This document shows, piece by piece, positions 27,561 through 36,361 of a stretch of DNA of 64,000 nucleotides (its first letter is position 1; every line of letters starts with the position of its first letter). Source of the stretch: Candidatus Poribacteria bacterium (lineage in GTDB: Bacteria; Poribacteria; WGA-4E; GCA-2687025). The notes under the pieces were generated by a model. It was not told where the DNA came from and did no database searches. It was given only the letters and a program-made list of their open reading frames with translations. The position numbers and the translations under genes were made by a program. Location: contig JAPPNK010000010.1 of the NCBI GenBank assembly GCA_028818695.1, positions 37,506-101,505 on the forward strand. Reading direction: 5' to 3'.

Positions 27561-28454
27561 TCAAGGCTTATTTTTCATAGGATGATTATTATTGGGTACA
27601 GCCGCTTCAAACGCGCTCCATTCATTGAGCGTCAAGGCGCGTAGAACCGTCCAGCCGCTCTCTTGAAGCGCCGCCGACAAACCGGGCGCCTCGTCTGTCG
27701 TGAAGCCCGAAAAGACCGCCCGTCCGCCCCGCCTCAACAGCCCGCTCAAATGGGGCATTTCCTGGACAATCGTCGGCGCAAGTATGTTCATGAGCAGCAG
27801 ATCGAAACGTTCATTGATCTCCGCGGCGCTTCCTTGCCTCGTCTCAACGCGGTCGGGGACGCCGTTCTGACGCGCATTCGCCTCCGCAACAGGAATCGTC
27901 TTCGGATCAATATCGACCGCTAGGCAGCGCGCCGCGCCCAGCTTCGCCGCCGCGACGGCTAAAATCCCTGAGCCGCACCCAAGGTCGAGTACCGCCTTGC
28001 CGTCGATTTCCGCCTCGGCGAGCGCCTGAAGGCAGAGCCGCGTCGATTCATGCCGACCCGTCCCAAACGCCATTCCAGGATTAAGCCGCACGACCGCCCG
28101 CGGCGCGTCCGCCGGCAGCGCTTCCCACGACGGCGCGACGAGCAGCGCCTCTCCAAAACGCTGCGGCGGAAAGTAGGAGCGCCAGTCTGTCCAGTCCGTT
28201 TTTTTAAAGGTCCGCGACGACACCCGCCCCGGCGCCGTCTCCAAGCCGCACGCCTGAATTTGCGCCAACGCCGCCCGCGTCTGTCGAACCCGCGCCTCCG
28301 CATCGTCCGACAGCGCAAAACAGCCGCTCACCGACCACGCCCCGTCCGTCTCTTCAGAATACACCCCCTCGGCGCCCATCCGCTCCATCTGATGCATGAG
28401 CGCTTCCACCGCTTCAAAAGCGGTGACCGCCTCTATAATGTGAACGGGCTTCAT
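27561..28454 (-). CDS. prmA: Ribosomal protein L11 methyltransferase
   Basis: 297 residues, standard for PrmA, which trimethylates L11 with S-adenosylmethionine. The substrate domain ends with KTDWTDWRSYFPPQRFGEALLVAPSW; then come the signature LNPGMAFGTGRHESTRLCL, motif I VLDLGCGSGILAVAAAKLG, the acidic VDIDPKTIPVAEANARQNG and LLLMNILAPTIV. Its ATG overlaps the dnaJ stop by four bases. This hrcA-grpE-dnaJ-prmA order is seen in many bacteria. Confidence 0.94.
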   Translation of the reverse strand: MKPVHIIEAVTAFEAVEALMHQMERMGAEGVYSEETDGAWSVSGCFALSDDAEARVRQTRAALAQIQACGLETAPGRVSSRTFKKTDWTDWRSYFPPQRFGEALLVAPSWEALPADAPRAVVRLNPGMAFGTGRHESTRLCLQALAEAEIDGKAVLDLGCGSGILAVAAAKLGAARCLAVDIDPKTIPVAEANARQNGVPDRVETRQGSAAEINERFDLLLMNILAPTIVQEMPHLSGLLRRGGRAVFSGFTTDEAPGLSAALQESGWTVLRALTLNEWSAFEAAVPNNNHPMKNKP

Positions 28455-29608
28455 TCGTCTTTTTGCTCGCCGGTGAAGATGTCTTTGATCTCCTTAAAAA
28501 AGCTGCGCTTCGGTTTCGCTTCCTGCTTCTGGTTGTCCGCCCCCTTGTTTCGAAAGCTCTTTTCAGAGCGCAGCTCGGCAAATTCGCGCATCAGCGCCTT
28601 CTCTTTTTCGGTTAATTTCGTCGGCGTCTCCACCGCAAAGAGCAGCTTCAAATCGCCGCGGCCGCTCCGCTGCAGGCGCGGCATTCCCTTCCCGCGCAGA
28701 GTCGCCACATGCCCAGACTGCGTCCCCGGCGCGATGCGGACCGTCTCCTCGCTTCCGTCGATGAGCCGAACCTGTATGTCCGCGCCGAGCGCCGCCTCCG
28801 ACATGGTAACGCGCTGTTCAGCGAACAGATTTGGACCTTGCCGTTCAAAGCGGGGATGCGGCTGGACGCGCACATCGGCGAGCAGGTTGCCGGAGGGAGC
28901 GCCGCGCAGACCCGCATGCCCCTCTCCGTTGACGCGCACCGTCTGTCCGTCGCTGACGCCGGGCGGCGCCGTCACGCGCGTCTTGGAGGCCGCTCTGACG
29001 CGCCCTTCGCCTCGGCAGTCGGCGCACGGATTCTCAACAACGCTTCCGCGTCCTGAGCAGCGCGGGCAGGTCTGCTGAACGCTGAAAAACCCCTGTTGAA
29101 ACACGATCTTGCCGCGCCCGCCGCATTGAGGGCACGAAACGGGCTGCGTCCCAGGCTTCATGCCGTTCCCGGAGCAGGTTCCGCAACGCTCCAAACGCTG
29201 CGCCTCAATCAAAAACGTCTTGCCTTCATACGCCTCTTCCAGCGTCATCTTCACTTGAACGCGCAGATCGGCTCCGCGCCGCTCGCGGACGCCGCCCATG
29301 TTCATCATGTCGCCAAAGTCGCCGAACATCTGCGCAAACATGTCCATAATGTCCGACGTCGAGCCTGCCGAGTAGCGTCCGCCGCCCTGCATGCCCGCAT
29401 GTCCGAACCGGTCGTACTGCGCGCGCATTTTTGGATCGCTCAGCGTCTGGTACGCCTCGCCCACCTCTTTGAAGAGCGCCTCGGCGTCGGGGTCGTCCGG
29501 GTTCTTGTCAGGGTGGTACTGCTGCGCAAGCTTCCGAAAGGCGCTCTTGATCTCCCCCTGCGAAGCTCCCCGTTCAACGCCTAGCGTTTCGTAATAGTCT
29601 CTCGGCAT
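28451..29608 (-). CDS. dnaJ: Chaperone DnaJ
   Basis: 385 residues. The J domain covers residues 1-70 (MPRDYYETLGVERGAS), with the HPD triad in AQQYHPDKNPDD. A short Gly/Met-rich region (GGGRYSAGSTSDIMDMFAQ) follows. The zinc domain has all four CxxCxGxG repeats: CGTCSGNG, CPQCGGRG, CPRCSGRG and CADCRGEG. The C-terminal substrate domain holds FERQGPNLFAEQRVTMSEAALG. DnaJ stimulates DnaK, which is not encoded in this window. The start is one base after the grpE stop, and the stop overlaps prmA. Confidence 0.96.
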   Translation of the reverse strand: MPRDYYETLGVERGASQGEIKSAFRKLAQQYHPDKNPDDPDAEALFKEVGEAYQTLSDPKMRAQYDRFGHAGMQGGGRYSAGSTSDIMDMFAQMFGDFGDMMNMGGVRERRGADLRVQVKMTLEEAYEGKTFLIEAQRLERCGTCSGNGMKPGTQPVSCPQCGGRGKIVFQQGFFSVQQTCPRCSGRGSVVENPCADCRGEGRVRAASKTRVTAPPGVSDGQTVRVNGEGHAGLRGAPSGNLLADVRVQPHPRFERQGPNLFAEQRVTMSEAALGADIQVRLIDGSEETVRIAPGTQSGHVATLRGKGMPRLQRSGRGDLKLLFAVETPTKLTEKEKALMREFAELRSEKSFRNKGADNQKQEAKPKRSFFKEIKDIFTGEQKDE

Positions 29609-29609
29609 T

Positions 29610-30446
29610 TCACGCCTCGGTCTCGTTGTCGGCTGTTTCTTCTGCGCCTTCTTCTGTTGAATGATCCTCGCCCGCTTCTGCCGTTTCTTCCGCGCCTTCT
29701 TGGTTTGAGTTTTCCGCGCTCTCTTCTGGCAAACCGTCCTCCGGCGCAACCTCGGTTTTCTCGTCCGCGTCCGCCCCCGCCACAATCACATCGGCGTACC
29801 GCAGTATTCTCCCGCGCAACAGGTACCCGCGCTGCTGAACCTCTATCACATCCCCTTTATTAAAACCTTCCATCGGGAAAGGCGCCACTCCCGCCGCTTG
29901 ATGCGCATTCGGATCCATCGGCTCCCCCTTCGCCGGCTCAATCGGCTCCAGACCCGCCCTCTCAAACGCCGCGTCCATCTTCTTGATGATCCCCTCAAGA
30001 CCGGTCCGCATGTCCTCCGTCTCAGCCGCCTTCAGCGCCCGCGCAAGATCGTCCCGAACAGGCGTCAACTCCTTTAAAAGATCCGCCGATCCGAAGTTGA
30101 GCGCCTCTTCCCGCGCTTTTTCCGCTCGTTTCCTCTGCTCGTCATAAACCGATATCGAACGCGCCGCCTGATCATACTTGCTCCGCAGCTCCTCCCGCTC
30201 CGAATTCGCCTCTTCCAATTTAGCCCGCAGCTCCTCCCGCTCCGCATTCGCCTCCTCTAAAGCTCTCTCCAGCTGGTCGTTTTGTTTAGAAAGGGCAAAG
30301 AGAACGTTCTCTTCCGACGGCGTTTCTGTTTTTTCTTTCGTCGGTTCGCTGTCGATCTGTATCGTCACGCTGCCGTCCGGTTCGATAGAAGGACCCGCTT
30401 TTTCCGCCTTCTGCGTTTCATCTGGCGTCCGTTTTTTGTCGCACAT
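29610..30446 (-). CDS. grpE: Nucleotide exchange factor GrpE with long acidic tail
   Basis: 278 residues from the ATG at 30446 (MCDKKRTPDE). The N-terminal half is a long Glu-rich coiled coil (QLERALEEANAEREELRAKL repeats). The conserved core reads LLKELTPVRDDLARALKAA, then MDPNAHQAAGVAP and GDVIEVQQRGYLLRGRILRYADVIVA. The family releases ADP from DnaK. The C-terminal 50 residues are an acidic, Glu/Ala-rich tail beyond the usual end of the protein, giving a size above the normal 180-220. The ribosome-binding site is weak, consistent with coupling to hrcA, which ends 37 bases upstream. Confidence 0.93.
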   Translation of the reverse strand: MCDKKRTPDETQKAEKAGPSIEPDGSVTIQIDSEPTKEKTETPSEENVLFALSKQNDQLERALEEANAEREELRAKLEEANSEREELRSKYDQAARSISVYDEQRKRAEKAREEALNFGSADLLKELTPVRDDLARALKAAETEDMRTGLEGIIKKMDAAFERAGLEPIEPAKGEPMDPNAHQAAGVAPFPMEGFNKGDVIEVQQRGYLLRGRILRYADVIVAGADADEKTEVAPEDGLPEESAENSNQEGAEETAEAGEDHSTEEGAEETADNETEA

Positions 30447-30483
30447 ACTCGTATGGCTCTCGCTTTCGATGATGTTGCCTGAA

Positions 30484-31566
30484 TTAAGGCTGCGCCTCAA
30501 AGTAGGAGGTCAGTTGGCGCGCGGTGAACCTCACAAGCGGAATCACGCGCCGGTACGGCATCCGTATCGGGCCGATCACGCCCAGCGACCCGACGCGCCG
30601 ATCCGCCAGACGATACGCCGCCGACACAACGCTGTACCCGTCCAGCCCGACGCTCCGCAGCTCCCTGCCGATGCGCACCTTCACTTTGGAGGACTCGCCC
30701 CTCGGAAGCCGAAACAGCGACACAACCGAATCGGGCGACTCCAGCGTTTCATACAGCGCGCCCAGCTTTCCGGCGCTTTCCAGCAACGACGGAATGAGCA
30801 GGTTTCGGATCCCGTCAAAATACACATCGGACTGAAATTCGGTCAAAAACGCGCTCTGGGCGATCTCAACAGCCGCTTCCCGCTTCTCTTCGTCAAACAT
30901 GTTTTCGACGGCGCCGTATTCTTGTACAAGCCGCCGTATCTCGCGGAGACGCTTTCCCGCGAAAAGCCTGTTCAAAGCCCGCTCCACCGTCTCCACGACG
31001 GGTCGCGACACAGGGTTGCTGAGTATCAGCATACGCTGCTTGACGAGACCCCTGTCCAGTATCAGCGCCGCAAGCACGCTCCGCTCCGCAAACCGGTATA
31101 ATGTGAGGCGCGACAGAACCGCCTCCCGCGTCTCGCCGTCTAAAACAACGCCGATATAATGCGACAAGCGCGCCAGGAGCTGGCACGCGGCGTTCAGCAG
31201 ATCGTCCCACTGTTCCGCGTTCGCCGCGTCCTGCCGCGCGGGGAGTCGGCGCCGTATCGCTTCCTGCAGCGGCGAGGCGGATTCGAGATTTCGGGCGAGC
31301 AGCCTGTCCACATAGAGCCGGTACGCCTTTTGCGTCGGGATGCGTCCGGCGGAGGTGTGCGGCCGGCGCAGGTATCCGCTCTCTTCCAGCGTCGCCATGA
31401 CATTGCGCGCCGTTGCGGGGCTGACCGACCATCCGCGCGTTTCGACCAGCCGCTTGGAGCCGACCGGCTCAGACCTGGCGGCGTGAATCTCGACGACAGC
31501 GTCCAGAACCTGAATCTGCCGATCGGTCAATGTTTCGGGCGGAGGGGGCGCCGCTCGTTCAACCAT
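30484..31566 (-). CDS. hrcA: Heat-inducible transcription repressor HrcA
   Basis: 360 residues from the ATG at 31566 (MVERAAPPPP), nine bases after GGAG. The N-terminal winged helix is clear (LTDRQIQVLDAVVEIHAARSEPVGSKRL and SPATARNVMATLEESGYLRRPHTSAGRIPT). The C-terminal part contains the family block SLGVIGPIRMPYRRVIPLVRFTA. HrcA represses chaperone operons by binding CIRCE. I see no CIRCE inverted repeat (TTAGCACTC-n9-GAGTGCTAA) in the 550 bases upstream, so autoregulation may use another operator or act at another locus. Confidence 0.94.
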   Translation of the reverse strand: MVERAAPPPPETLTDRQIQVLDAVVEIHAARSEPVGSKRLVETRGWSVSPATARNVMATLEESGYLRRPHTSAGRIPTQKAYRLYVDRLLARNLESASPLQEAIRRRLPARQDAANAEQWDDLLNAACQLLARLSHYIGVVLDGETREAVLSRLTLYRFAERSVLAALILDRGLVKQRMLILSNPVSRPVVETVERALNRLFAGKRLREIRRLVQEYGAVENMFDEEKREAAVEIAQSAFLTEFQSDVYFDGIRNLLIPSLLESAGKLGALYETLESPDSVVSLFRLPRGESSKVKVRIGRELRSVGLDGYSVVSAAYRLADRRVGSLGVIGPIRMPYRRVIPLVRFTARQLTSYFEAQP

Positions 31567-31787
31567 AAAAGATCGCTCCATGCGTCGCATACACTGCATA
31601 TAGGATAGCGCCGTCAGCCCGCTCGGTCAAGAAGCCCGCCTGGCATGGCGTCTTAAGTTGAGACTTTTGAATGGACAAAGCCTTCTATTTGGAAAAATGG
31701 CTGCGCCTCTCATTCCGTTATTCCAGCGCTGGCGGGAATCCAGAAGCAGGGGATCAAAGACGCCGGACGCTGCGCGGCGGCCGTTTC

Positions 31788-31830
31788 GTCTGAACTAGGA
31801 TTTACAAGATTGAAGGATTGCATGATTGGA
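31788..31830. repeat. Dispersed repeat C, copy 1
   Basis: Begins GTCTGAACTAGGATTTACAA and continues with AAGGATTG. Matches a copy at 42608 and its inverted partner ending at 42713. It is of the GATT-rich type. Confidence 0.6.
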
Positions 31831-31937
31831 GTGTGGAATGGGCGCAAACGGCGCGCCTCCAATCAGATCTTTTAAGTTGGACAGTTGAACGAACAAAGCC
31901 TTTATTTGCGGAAAAAGGCTGCGCCAACCGGATCGCC

Positions 31938-31980
31938 ATTCCCGCGAAAGCCATGTCCCCCGTGAAAACGGGGAGGGAAT
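31938..31980. repeat. REP-like hairpin interrupted by a second hairpin, copy 7
   Basis: The left arm ATTCCCGCGAAAG matches copy 4, but the right arm is broken: an inner hairpin CCCCCGT-GAAA-ACGGGG intervenes before GGGAAT. The flank GAGTCCAGCAGACGACGT is shared with the copy at 9618. Confidence 0.6.
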
Positions 31981-32146
31981 CAGAGTCCAGCAGACGACGT
32001 CCACGCTCACATTGGACATTGTTCCAATAAGGCATGAGGTCAAAAATCCGCGCTTGACTTTCTCGCCGTTCCCTGTCAGCATACGTATGCTGCTGTGTTA
32101 TATGCGCAGCATTGAGTGGGCGGGGCTTTTTAAACGGAGAAAGACG

Positions 32147-32395
32147 ATGGCGAGAAAATGTTATCTGAGCGGCAAACGGCCGAGGGTGATCAACAGCGTA
32201 TCAGCTGCCGACAACCGAACGAAACGGCGTCAGCTGCCGAACCTGCAGGTTGTGCGGGTGTATGATGAAAAGACGGGGGTTTATCGGCGCAGGCGCGTCT
32301 CGGCGCGGATGATGCGGACGCTTGACAAAAAAGGGCTGCTCGCCCGCGCGCCGAAGCGCGTCGTCGATGCTGAAGCCAAAGAAGAGCCGTCTTAA
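32147..32395 (+). CDS. rpmB: 50S ribosomal protein L28
   Basis: 82 residues; the N-terminal MARKCYLSGKRPRVINSVS and the core RRQLPNLQVVRVYDEKTGVYRRRRVSARMMRTLDKKGLL are typical. The start at 32147 has GGAG seven bases upstream. L28 is often beside rpmG (L33), but no L33 gene is here. A sulfatase gene follows after 29 bases and may be read through from the same promoter. Confidence 0.93.
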   Translation: MARKCYLSGKRPRVINSVSAADNRTKRRQLPNLQVVRVYDEKTGVYRRRRVSARMMRTLDKKGLLARAPKRVVDAEAKEEPS

Positions 32396-32424
32396 ACCAG
32401 AGCCGAAACCGCCAAGGCGACCGC

Positions 32425-34038
32425 ATGTCAGACAGCCGCCCGAATATCCTGTGGATCTCCTTAGAGGACACGACGCCCCGCTTTGGATGCTACGGCGATC
32501 CGTTGGCGCGTACGCCGAACCTGGACCGCCTCGCCTCGCAGGGGGTCCGTTTTCCGAACGCCTTCTCGACGGCGGGCGTGTGCGCTCCGAGCCGCTGCGC
32601 CGTCATCACCGGGATGTACGCGCCGTCTATCGGCGGGCATCATATGCGCACGGGACATACAAACCGCGCCACTCCTGAAATGCCGACGCCGTATGAAGCG
32701 GTTCCGCCCCCGTATGTGAAATGCTTCACCGAGTATCTGCGCGCGGCGGGTTACTACTGTACGAACAATCAGAAGACCGACTACCAGTTCAAGCCCCCCT
32801 TGACGGCATGGGACGAATGCGGCGGAAATGGACACTGGCGCAACCGTCCGGACGGCGCGCCTTTCTTTGCCGTCTTCAACCCGACCGGGACGCACGAGAG
32901 CGGCATGTGGGACCGGAGCAAAGGTTCTGACGGCCCGCCGCCGACCGAGACAGACCCTGACGCGGTGACGATGCCGCCGTATCTTCCGGACACCTTGAAG
33001 GCGCGGCAGGCGCTGGCGCGTCAATACGACAATATCGCGGCGTCCGATCGGATCGTCGGGCGCATTCTGGGCGAGCTGGAAGAGGACGGCCTCGCCGAAA
33101 ACACCGCCGTTTTCATATGGAGCGACCATGGCGAGGGGCTTCCGCGCGGCAAGCGGTGGCCATACGACGCCGGCATACGCATTCCATGCATTGTGCGCTG
33201 GCCGGGGCGTCTGGAGGCGGGCGGCGTCTCGCAGCGGCTTGTCAGCATGATCGACCTTGGGCCGACCGTTTTATCGATGGCGGGGGTTTCCATACCGAGA
33301 CATATGCAGGGGCAGCCGTTCTTGGAGGGGGAGGAGCGGGCGTATATCTACGCGGCGCGCGACCGGCATGACGAGTCGTACGACATGGTCCGCGCCGTCC
33401 GCGACCGCCGATTCAAGTATCTGCGCAACTTTTACCCTGATCTGCCGTACCTGATGTGGATACCGTACCGCAACCGGCACCCTGTCATGCAGGAGATGTG
33501 GCGGCTTCACGCCGAGAACGCGCTGGAAGGCGATCAGCGGCTCATGTTTGAGCGGCGGACGCCGGAGGAGCTGTACGACACGGAGAGCGATCGGTATGAG
33601 ACGCGCAACCTGGCGGGCGACCCCGCTCACGCCGAGACGCTGGGGCGTTTTCGGGCGGAGCTGGAGCGGTGGCAGCGGGAGATTGGCGATCTTGGGCATG
33701 TCCCGGAGGATCAGATGGCGGCGCGTTTTCGTCCGGGCGGGATGCAGCGCCAGGCGGCGGCGCCGGTGTTTGCGCCGATCGCGCCGATCGCGCCGGGCGC
33801 GCCTGGGCGCGAGACGTCCGAGGGCGGTTCCTATTCGGCGCCGTGCCTCATCCAGCTGCATTGCGCGACGCAGGGCGCGTCCATCGCCTATACAACCGAG
33901 GAGGGGGGCGACGCGCGCTGGCGACTCTACACAGAGCCGATACGTTTAACGAAAGGCGATACGATCGTCAGGGCGAAGGCGTGCCGCATCGGCTACCGCG
34001 AAAGCGCCGAGAGCCGCGCGGAGTTTCTGGTGGAGTAA
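32425..34038 (+). CDS. Formylglycine sulfatase with C-terminal beta-sandwich domain
   Basis: 537 residues. Metal-binding PNILWISLEDTTPRFGCYG and the Cys-type activation motif C53-A-P-S-R in TAGVCAPSRCAVITG define the class, with AVFIWSDHGEGLPRGKRW holding the later metal residues. FNPTGTHESGMW replaces the usual TGPH-type loop. The region near residues 450-480 is an Ala/Pro-rich linker (PVFAPIAPIAPGAPG). The last 60 residues (IQLHCATQGASIAYTTEEGGDARW) look like the chitobiase/beta-hexosaminidase C-terminal type of domain. No signal peptide is seen. This sulfatase is distinct from that at 10.8 kb, and its substrate is unknown. A maturase would be needed in trans. Confidence 0.9.
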   Translation: MSDSRPNILWISLEDTTPRFGCYGDPLARTPNLDRLASQGVRFPNAFSTAGVCAPSRCAVITGMYAPSIGGHHMRTGHTNRATPEMPTPYEAVPPPYVKCFTEYLRAAGYYCTNNQKTDYQFKPPLTAWDECGGNGHWRNRPDGAPFFAVFNPTGTHESGMWDRSKGSDGPPPTETDPDAVTMPPYLPDTLKARQALARQYDNIAASDRIVGRILGELEEDGLAENTAVFIWSDHGEGLPRGKRWPYDAGIRIPCIVRWPGRLEAGGVSQRLVSMIDLGPTVLSMAGVSIPRHMQGQPFLEGEERAYIYAARDRHDESYDMVRAVRDRRFKYLRNFYPDLPYLMWIPYRNRHPVMQEMWRLHAENALEGDQRLMFERRTPEELYDTESDRYETRNLAGDPAHAETLGRFRAELERWQREIGDLGHVPEDQMAARFRPGGMQRQAAAPVFAPIAPIAPGAPGRETSEGGSYSAPCLIQLHCATQGASIAYTTEEGGDARWRLYTEPIRLTKGDTIVRAKACRIGYRESAESRAEFLVE

Positions 34039-34043
34039 GACGC

Positions 34044-34760
34044 TCAATCGAGTTTCAGTTGCGCCCATTGCGCCGCCAGTTTGGAGCCTGGGTGGACATA
34101 AACGTCGTTTTCAATGCCGCGCCCTGTCACGGAGAGGTAGGCAAGTTCCCCTTCGGCGAAGTCTGAGAAAAAGCCGACGGCGCCTTTGGCAAGATGCTTT
34201 CGGTCTTCTATGCTACTCCACCAAAGATGGCGCGCCGACTGAACTGAATACTGCCGCTCGCCGTCGATATAAAATTGAAACCTGTCGCCAAGGATATGGG
34301 CGCGAACCGTGTACCATTTGTCAGCCTCCAATGTGATCCCTCTCGGGGTCCTGTGTGTTGCGGACGCTCCTCCGCTTCCGCCGGATTTATATCCGCGCTT
34401 AAAGATGATCTGATTGTTCAGGACAGACAGCTCGAAGGCGTAATATTGAAACTGGCTCGCCGATTCATACTGGACGCGGAAAAGGATGCCGAAACCGAAG
34501 TTTTTTGCTTTGCCGCGAATTTTTGCTTCAACCACATAATCTTCCCAGTCGGTATCTCCGACGATCGCATATCCGGGCGCCTTATCCGTCATAAAAAGTC
34601 GCGCGCTTCGGACTTTCCATTCAACGTCGTTCCATTCGGTGAGCGTCCATTCCTTCAAAGACGCGTTGAGGGAGAAGTCCCATGTCCGAGTCCCCGCCGA
34701 GGCGCCGGCTGTCAAAGCTGCCGCGGTTAGCATGACAAGCGTTCGCTTCCAGGTTCTCAT
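34044..34760 (-). CDS. Exported beta-sandwich (LamG/DUF1080-like) protein, paralog 3 of a tandem set
   Basis: 238 residues with a signal peptide ending near TAGASAG (about residue 22), then the shared start GTRTWDFSLNASLKEW. The body alternates strands typical of concanavalin-like sandwich folds: YAIVGDTDWEDYVVEAKIRG, FGFGILFRVQYESASQFQYY and LEADKWYTVRAHILGDRFQFYIDGE. It ends KLAAQWAQLKLD, a tail repeated in its three paralogs. AAAAGGAGA precedes the ATG by six bases. Likely a surface or periplasmic carbohydrate-binding protein; no catalytic residues can be assigned. Confidence 0.82.
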   Translation of the reverse strand: MRTWKRTLVMLTAAALTAGASAGTRTWDFSLNASLKEWTLTEWNDVEWKVRSARLFMTDKAPGYAIVGDTDWEDYVVEAKIRGKAKNFGFGILFRVQYESASQFQYYAFELSVLNNQIIFKRGYKSGGSGGASATHRTPRGITLEADKWYTVRAHILGDRFQFYIDGERQYSVQSARHLWWSSIEDRKHLAKGAVGFFSDFAEGELAYLSVTGRGIENDVYVHPGSKLAAQWAQLKLD

Positions 34761-34784
34761 CGCCGTTCTCCTTTTGGCTCAGAT

Positions 34785-35450
34785 TCAATCCTGTTTCAGT
34801 TGCGCCCATTGCGCCGCCAGTTTGCCGTTCAGTTGGAGGCGGTCTTCGATGCTATCTCCTGTGACGGTCAGGTCGTCGAAGCTGATGAACGCGGCTGAGT
34901 AGAGCCCGATGCGTCCGCTTGCGATTCGACTGTTCCATATTTCAGCATGTAAAATGTTGTTGACGGAGAGGAGTATGCGCGTTCCCTTGACATGCGCGCG
35001 GAGAGTGAACCATTCGCCCAATTTCATACGGGCGCCGGCTCTCAGGGGCGCGCTGTAGCTCCCCGTGCTTGTGCTGCCGCCGCGGCGGCTTATGCGGTTG
35101 AGCCTGACCTCATCGAAAAGCAGATTCACACAGAAAGCGTAACAATCAAAATGCTTCCACGAATCGACCTGCGCTCGAAAGATGAGACCCGCCCACTCCG
35201 ATTCAGAAAATGAGGGCGGTTTATCGATCCGCGCTTTCACCTCGACAGTGTAATTGTCCCAATGCTCCTCGCCGACAAAGGCGTATTGCCCCCAGGAGCT
35301 GTGGAGTATTCCGTCCCGCGTCTCCCATTCGCCATAGGTCATCCATCCGTCGAGTCCGCCGGAGAAATCCCACGTTTGCGTTCCCGCCGAGGCGGTTGCC
35401 GTTACAGCCGCGGCGGTTAAAACGGTGAGCGTTCGCTTTACAGCGTTCAT
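34785..35450 (-). CDS. Exported beta-sandwich protein, paralog 2 of a tandem set
   Basis: 221 residues from the ATG at 35450 (MNAVKRTLTV), which overlaps the stop of the paralog upstream as ATGA. The signal peptide is followed by AGTQTWDFSGGLDGW. Sandwich-type segments include VGEEHWDNYTVEVKARID, GLIFRAQVDSWKHFDCYAF and LGEWFTLRAHVKGTRILLSVNN. It ends KLAAQWAQLKQD. Compared with its neighbours it has an insertion rich in Ser, Arg and Gly (RISRRGGSTSTGSYS). AAAGGA lies upstream of the start. The three tandem genes are probably co-transcribed. Confidence 0.82.
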   Translation of the reverse strand: MNAVKRTLTVLTAAAVTATASAGTQTWDFSGGLDGWMTYGEWETRDGILHSSWGQYAFVGEEHWDNYTVEVKARIDKPPSFSESEWAGLIFRAQVDSWKHFDCYAFCVNLLFDEVRLNRISRRGGSTSTGSYSAPLRAGARMKLGEWFTLRAHVKGTRILLSVNNILHAEIWNSRIASGRIGLYSAAFISFDDLTVTGDSIEDRLQLNGKLAAQWAQLKQD

Positions 35451-36145
35451 AAGCGTTCCTTTTCGCGAAGTTTGAGTCGCGCCCATTGTTCCGTTAATAT
35501 CCCGCCTTCGATGCTCCCGCCTGTGACGGTTAGGTCGTCCATGCTGACGATGGAGTACAGGCTGACGATGCCGACCGCGCCTTGAGCGATGTAATCCTCG
35601 TCTGTGTATTCAAACTCTAAAGCGTCGTTGATGTAGCACTGGAAATGGCCGCCGTTCACATGCGCCCGGATGTCGTACCATTTGCCAAACTCTACGGCGG
35701 CGCCTTCTTCATTCGGGTATCTATAACTAATACGCAAGCCGCGGTAGCGGCGGTAGCGCGCCAGCGCGACCTTCTGATGAATCAGGTTGATCTCGAAAGC
35801 GTAACAGACGAATTCGTTGTCAGGCAAGAACCGGGCGCGGAAAACGAGACCGATAGGCTGGGCGTTGAACGGCTCGTCAATGCGTATTCGGGCGGAGACG
35901 GCGTAGTTGTCCCAATAGTCTTCGCCGACAACGGCGACTGCCCAGGCATGTTTATTGCTCTGTTGGAGCGTTCCGTTTTCTGTTATCCATATAGGGCGGC
36001 TCTTTCCGGCGCCCCATAGGTGATAGGTTACGAACCGCCACTCGTCAAGCCCGTCGGAGAAATCCCATGTTTGCGTTCCCGCCGAGGCGACGGCTGCCAA
36101 GGCTGCCGCGGTTAGCATAGCGAGCGTTCGCTTCAAGCTTTTCAT
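35447..36145 (-). CDS. Exported beta-sandwich protein, paralog 1 of a tandem set
   Basis: 232 residues from the ATG at 36145 (MKSLKRTLAM), with AAGGAAA just upstream. The signal peptide ends near VASAG and the mature part begins TQTWDFSDGLDEW. Conserved blocks are VGEDYWDNYAVSARIRID, GLVFRARFLPDNEFVCYAF, FGKWYDIRAHVNGGHFQCYIND and IVSMDDLTVTG. The tail reads LTEQWARLKLREKERL, a variant of the ending found in the other paralogs. First gene of the three-gene unit, divergent from the WD40 gene at 36362. Function unknown; sequence design suggests sugar or polymer binding outside the cytoplasm. Confidence 0.82.
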   Translation of the reverse strand: MKSLKRTLAMLTAAALAAVASAGTQTWDFSDGLDEWRFVTYHLWGAGKSRPIWITENGTLQQSNKHAWAVAVVGEDYWDNYAVSARIRIDEPFNAQPIGLVFRARFLPDNEFVCYAFEINLIHQKVALARYRRYRGLRISYRYPNEEGAAVEFGKWYDIRAHVNGGHFQCYINDALEFEYTDEDYIAQGAVGIVSLYSIVSMDDLTVTGGSIEGGILTEQWARLKLREKERL

Positions 36146-36361
36146 AGACGTTTCCTTGGACGCTTGTTTTTGAAAAGACAAGCAAAATCTATGCCAACGC
36201 AAAAAACCGCCTGAGCCGCAGGTTTTTAGAAAAAGGCGGGCGGAAATGTACCAAATGGTACGCCGGCGGACGAAAACGTACGACGGACGCTGCTTGTCAG
36301 ACGCCGCGCCCCATGCGATACTGCTGCCAGCGCTGTTTCGAAGAACGGAGAGACCTGCCGT

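Larger units (their letters stand above)
31600..32146. other. Repeat-rich intergenic space between divergent hrcA and rpmB
   Basis: No gene. Two diverged direct copies of about 75 bases lie at 31652-31727 and 31869-31943, sharing AACAAAGCCTT, ATTTG, GGAAAAA and GGCTGCGCC. Between them is a copy of dispersed repeat C (31788-31830). A broken REP-like hairpin follows at 31938-31980 and the 12-bp palindrome GCATACGTATGC at 32079-32090. Promoters for hrcA and rpmB must lie here, but I see no convincing pair of boxes. Confidence 0.6.

Noticed and set aside
31600..31800. CIRCE operator upstream of hrcA
   Set aside because: Looked for TTAGCACTC/GAGTGCTAA and variants; none convincing.
32054..32091. 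Promoter for rpmB from TTGACT at 32054 and TATGCT at 32086
   Set aside because: The spacer would be 26 bases, too long for a sigma-70 promoter.
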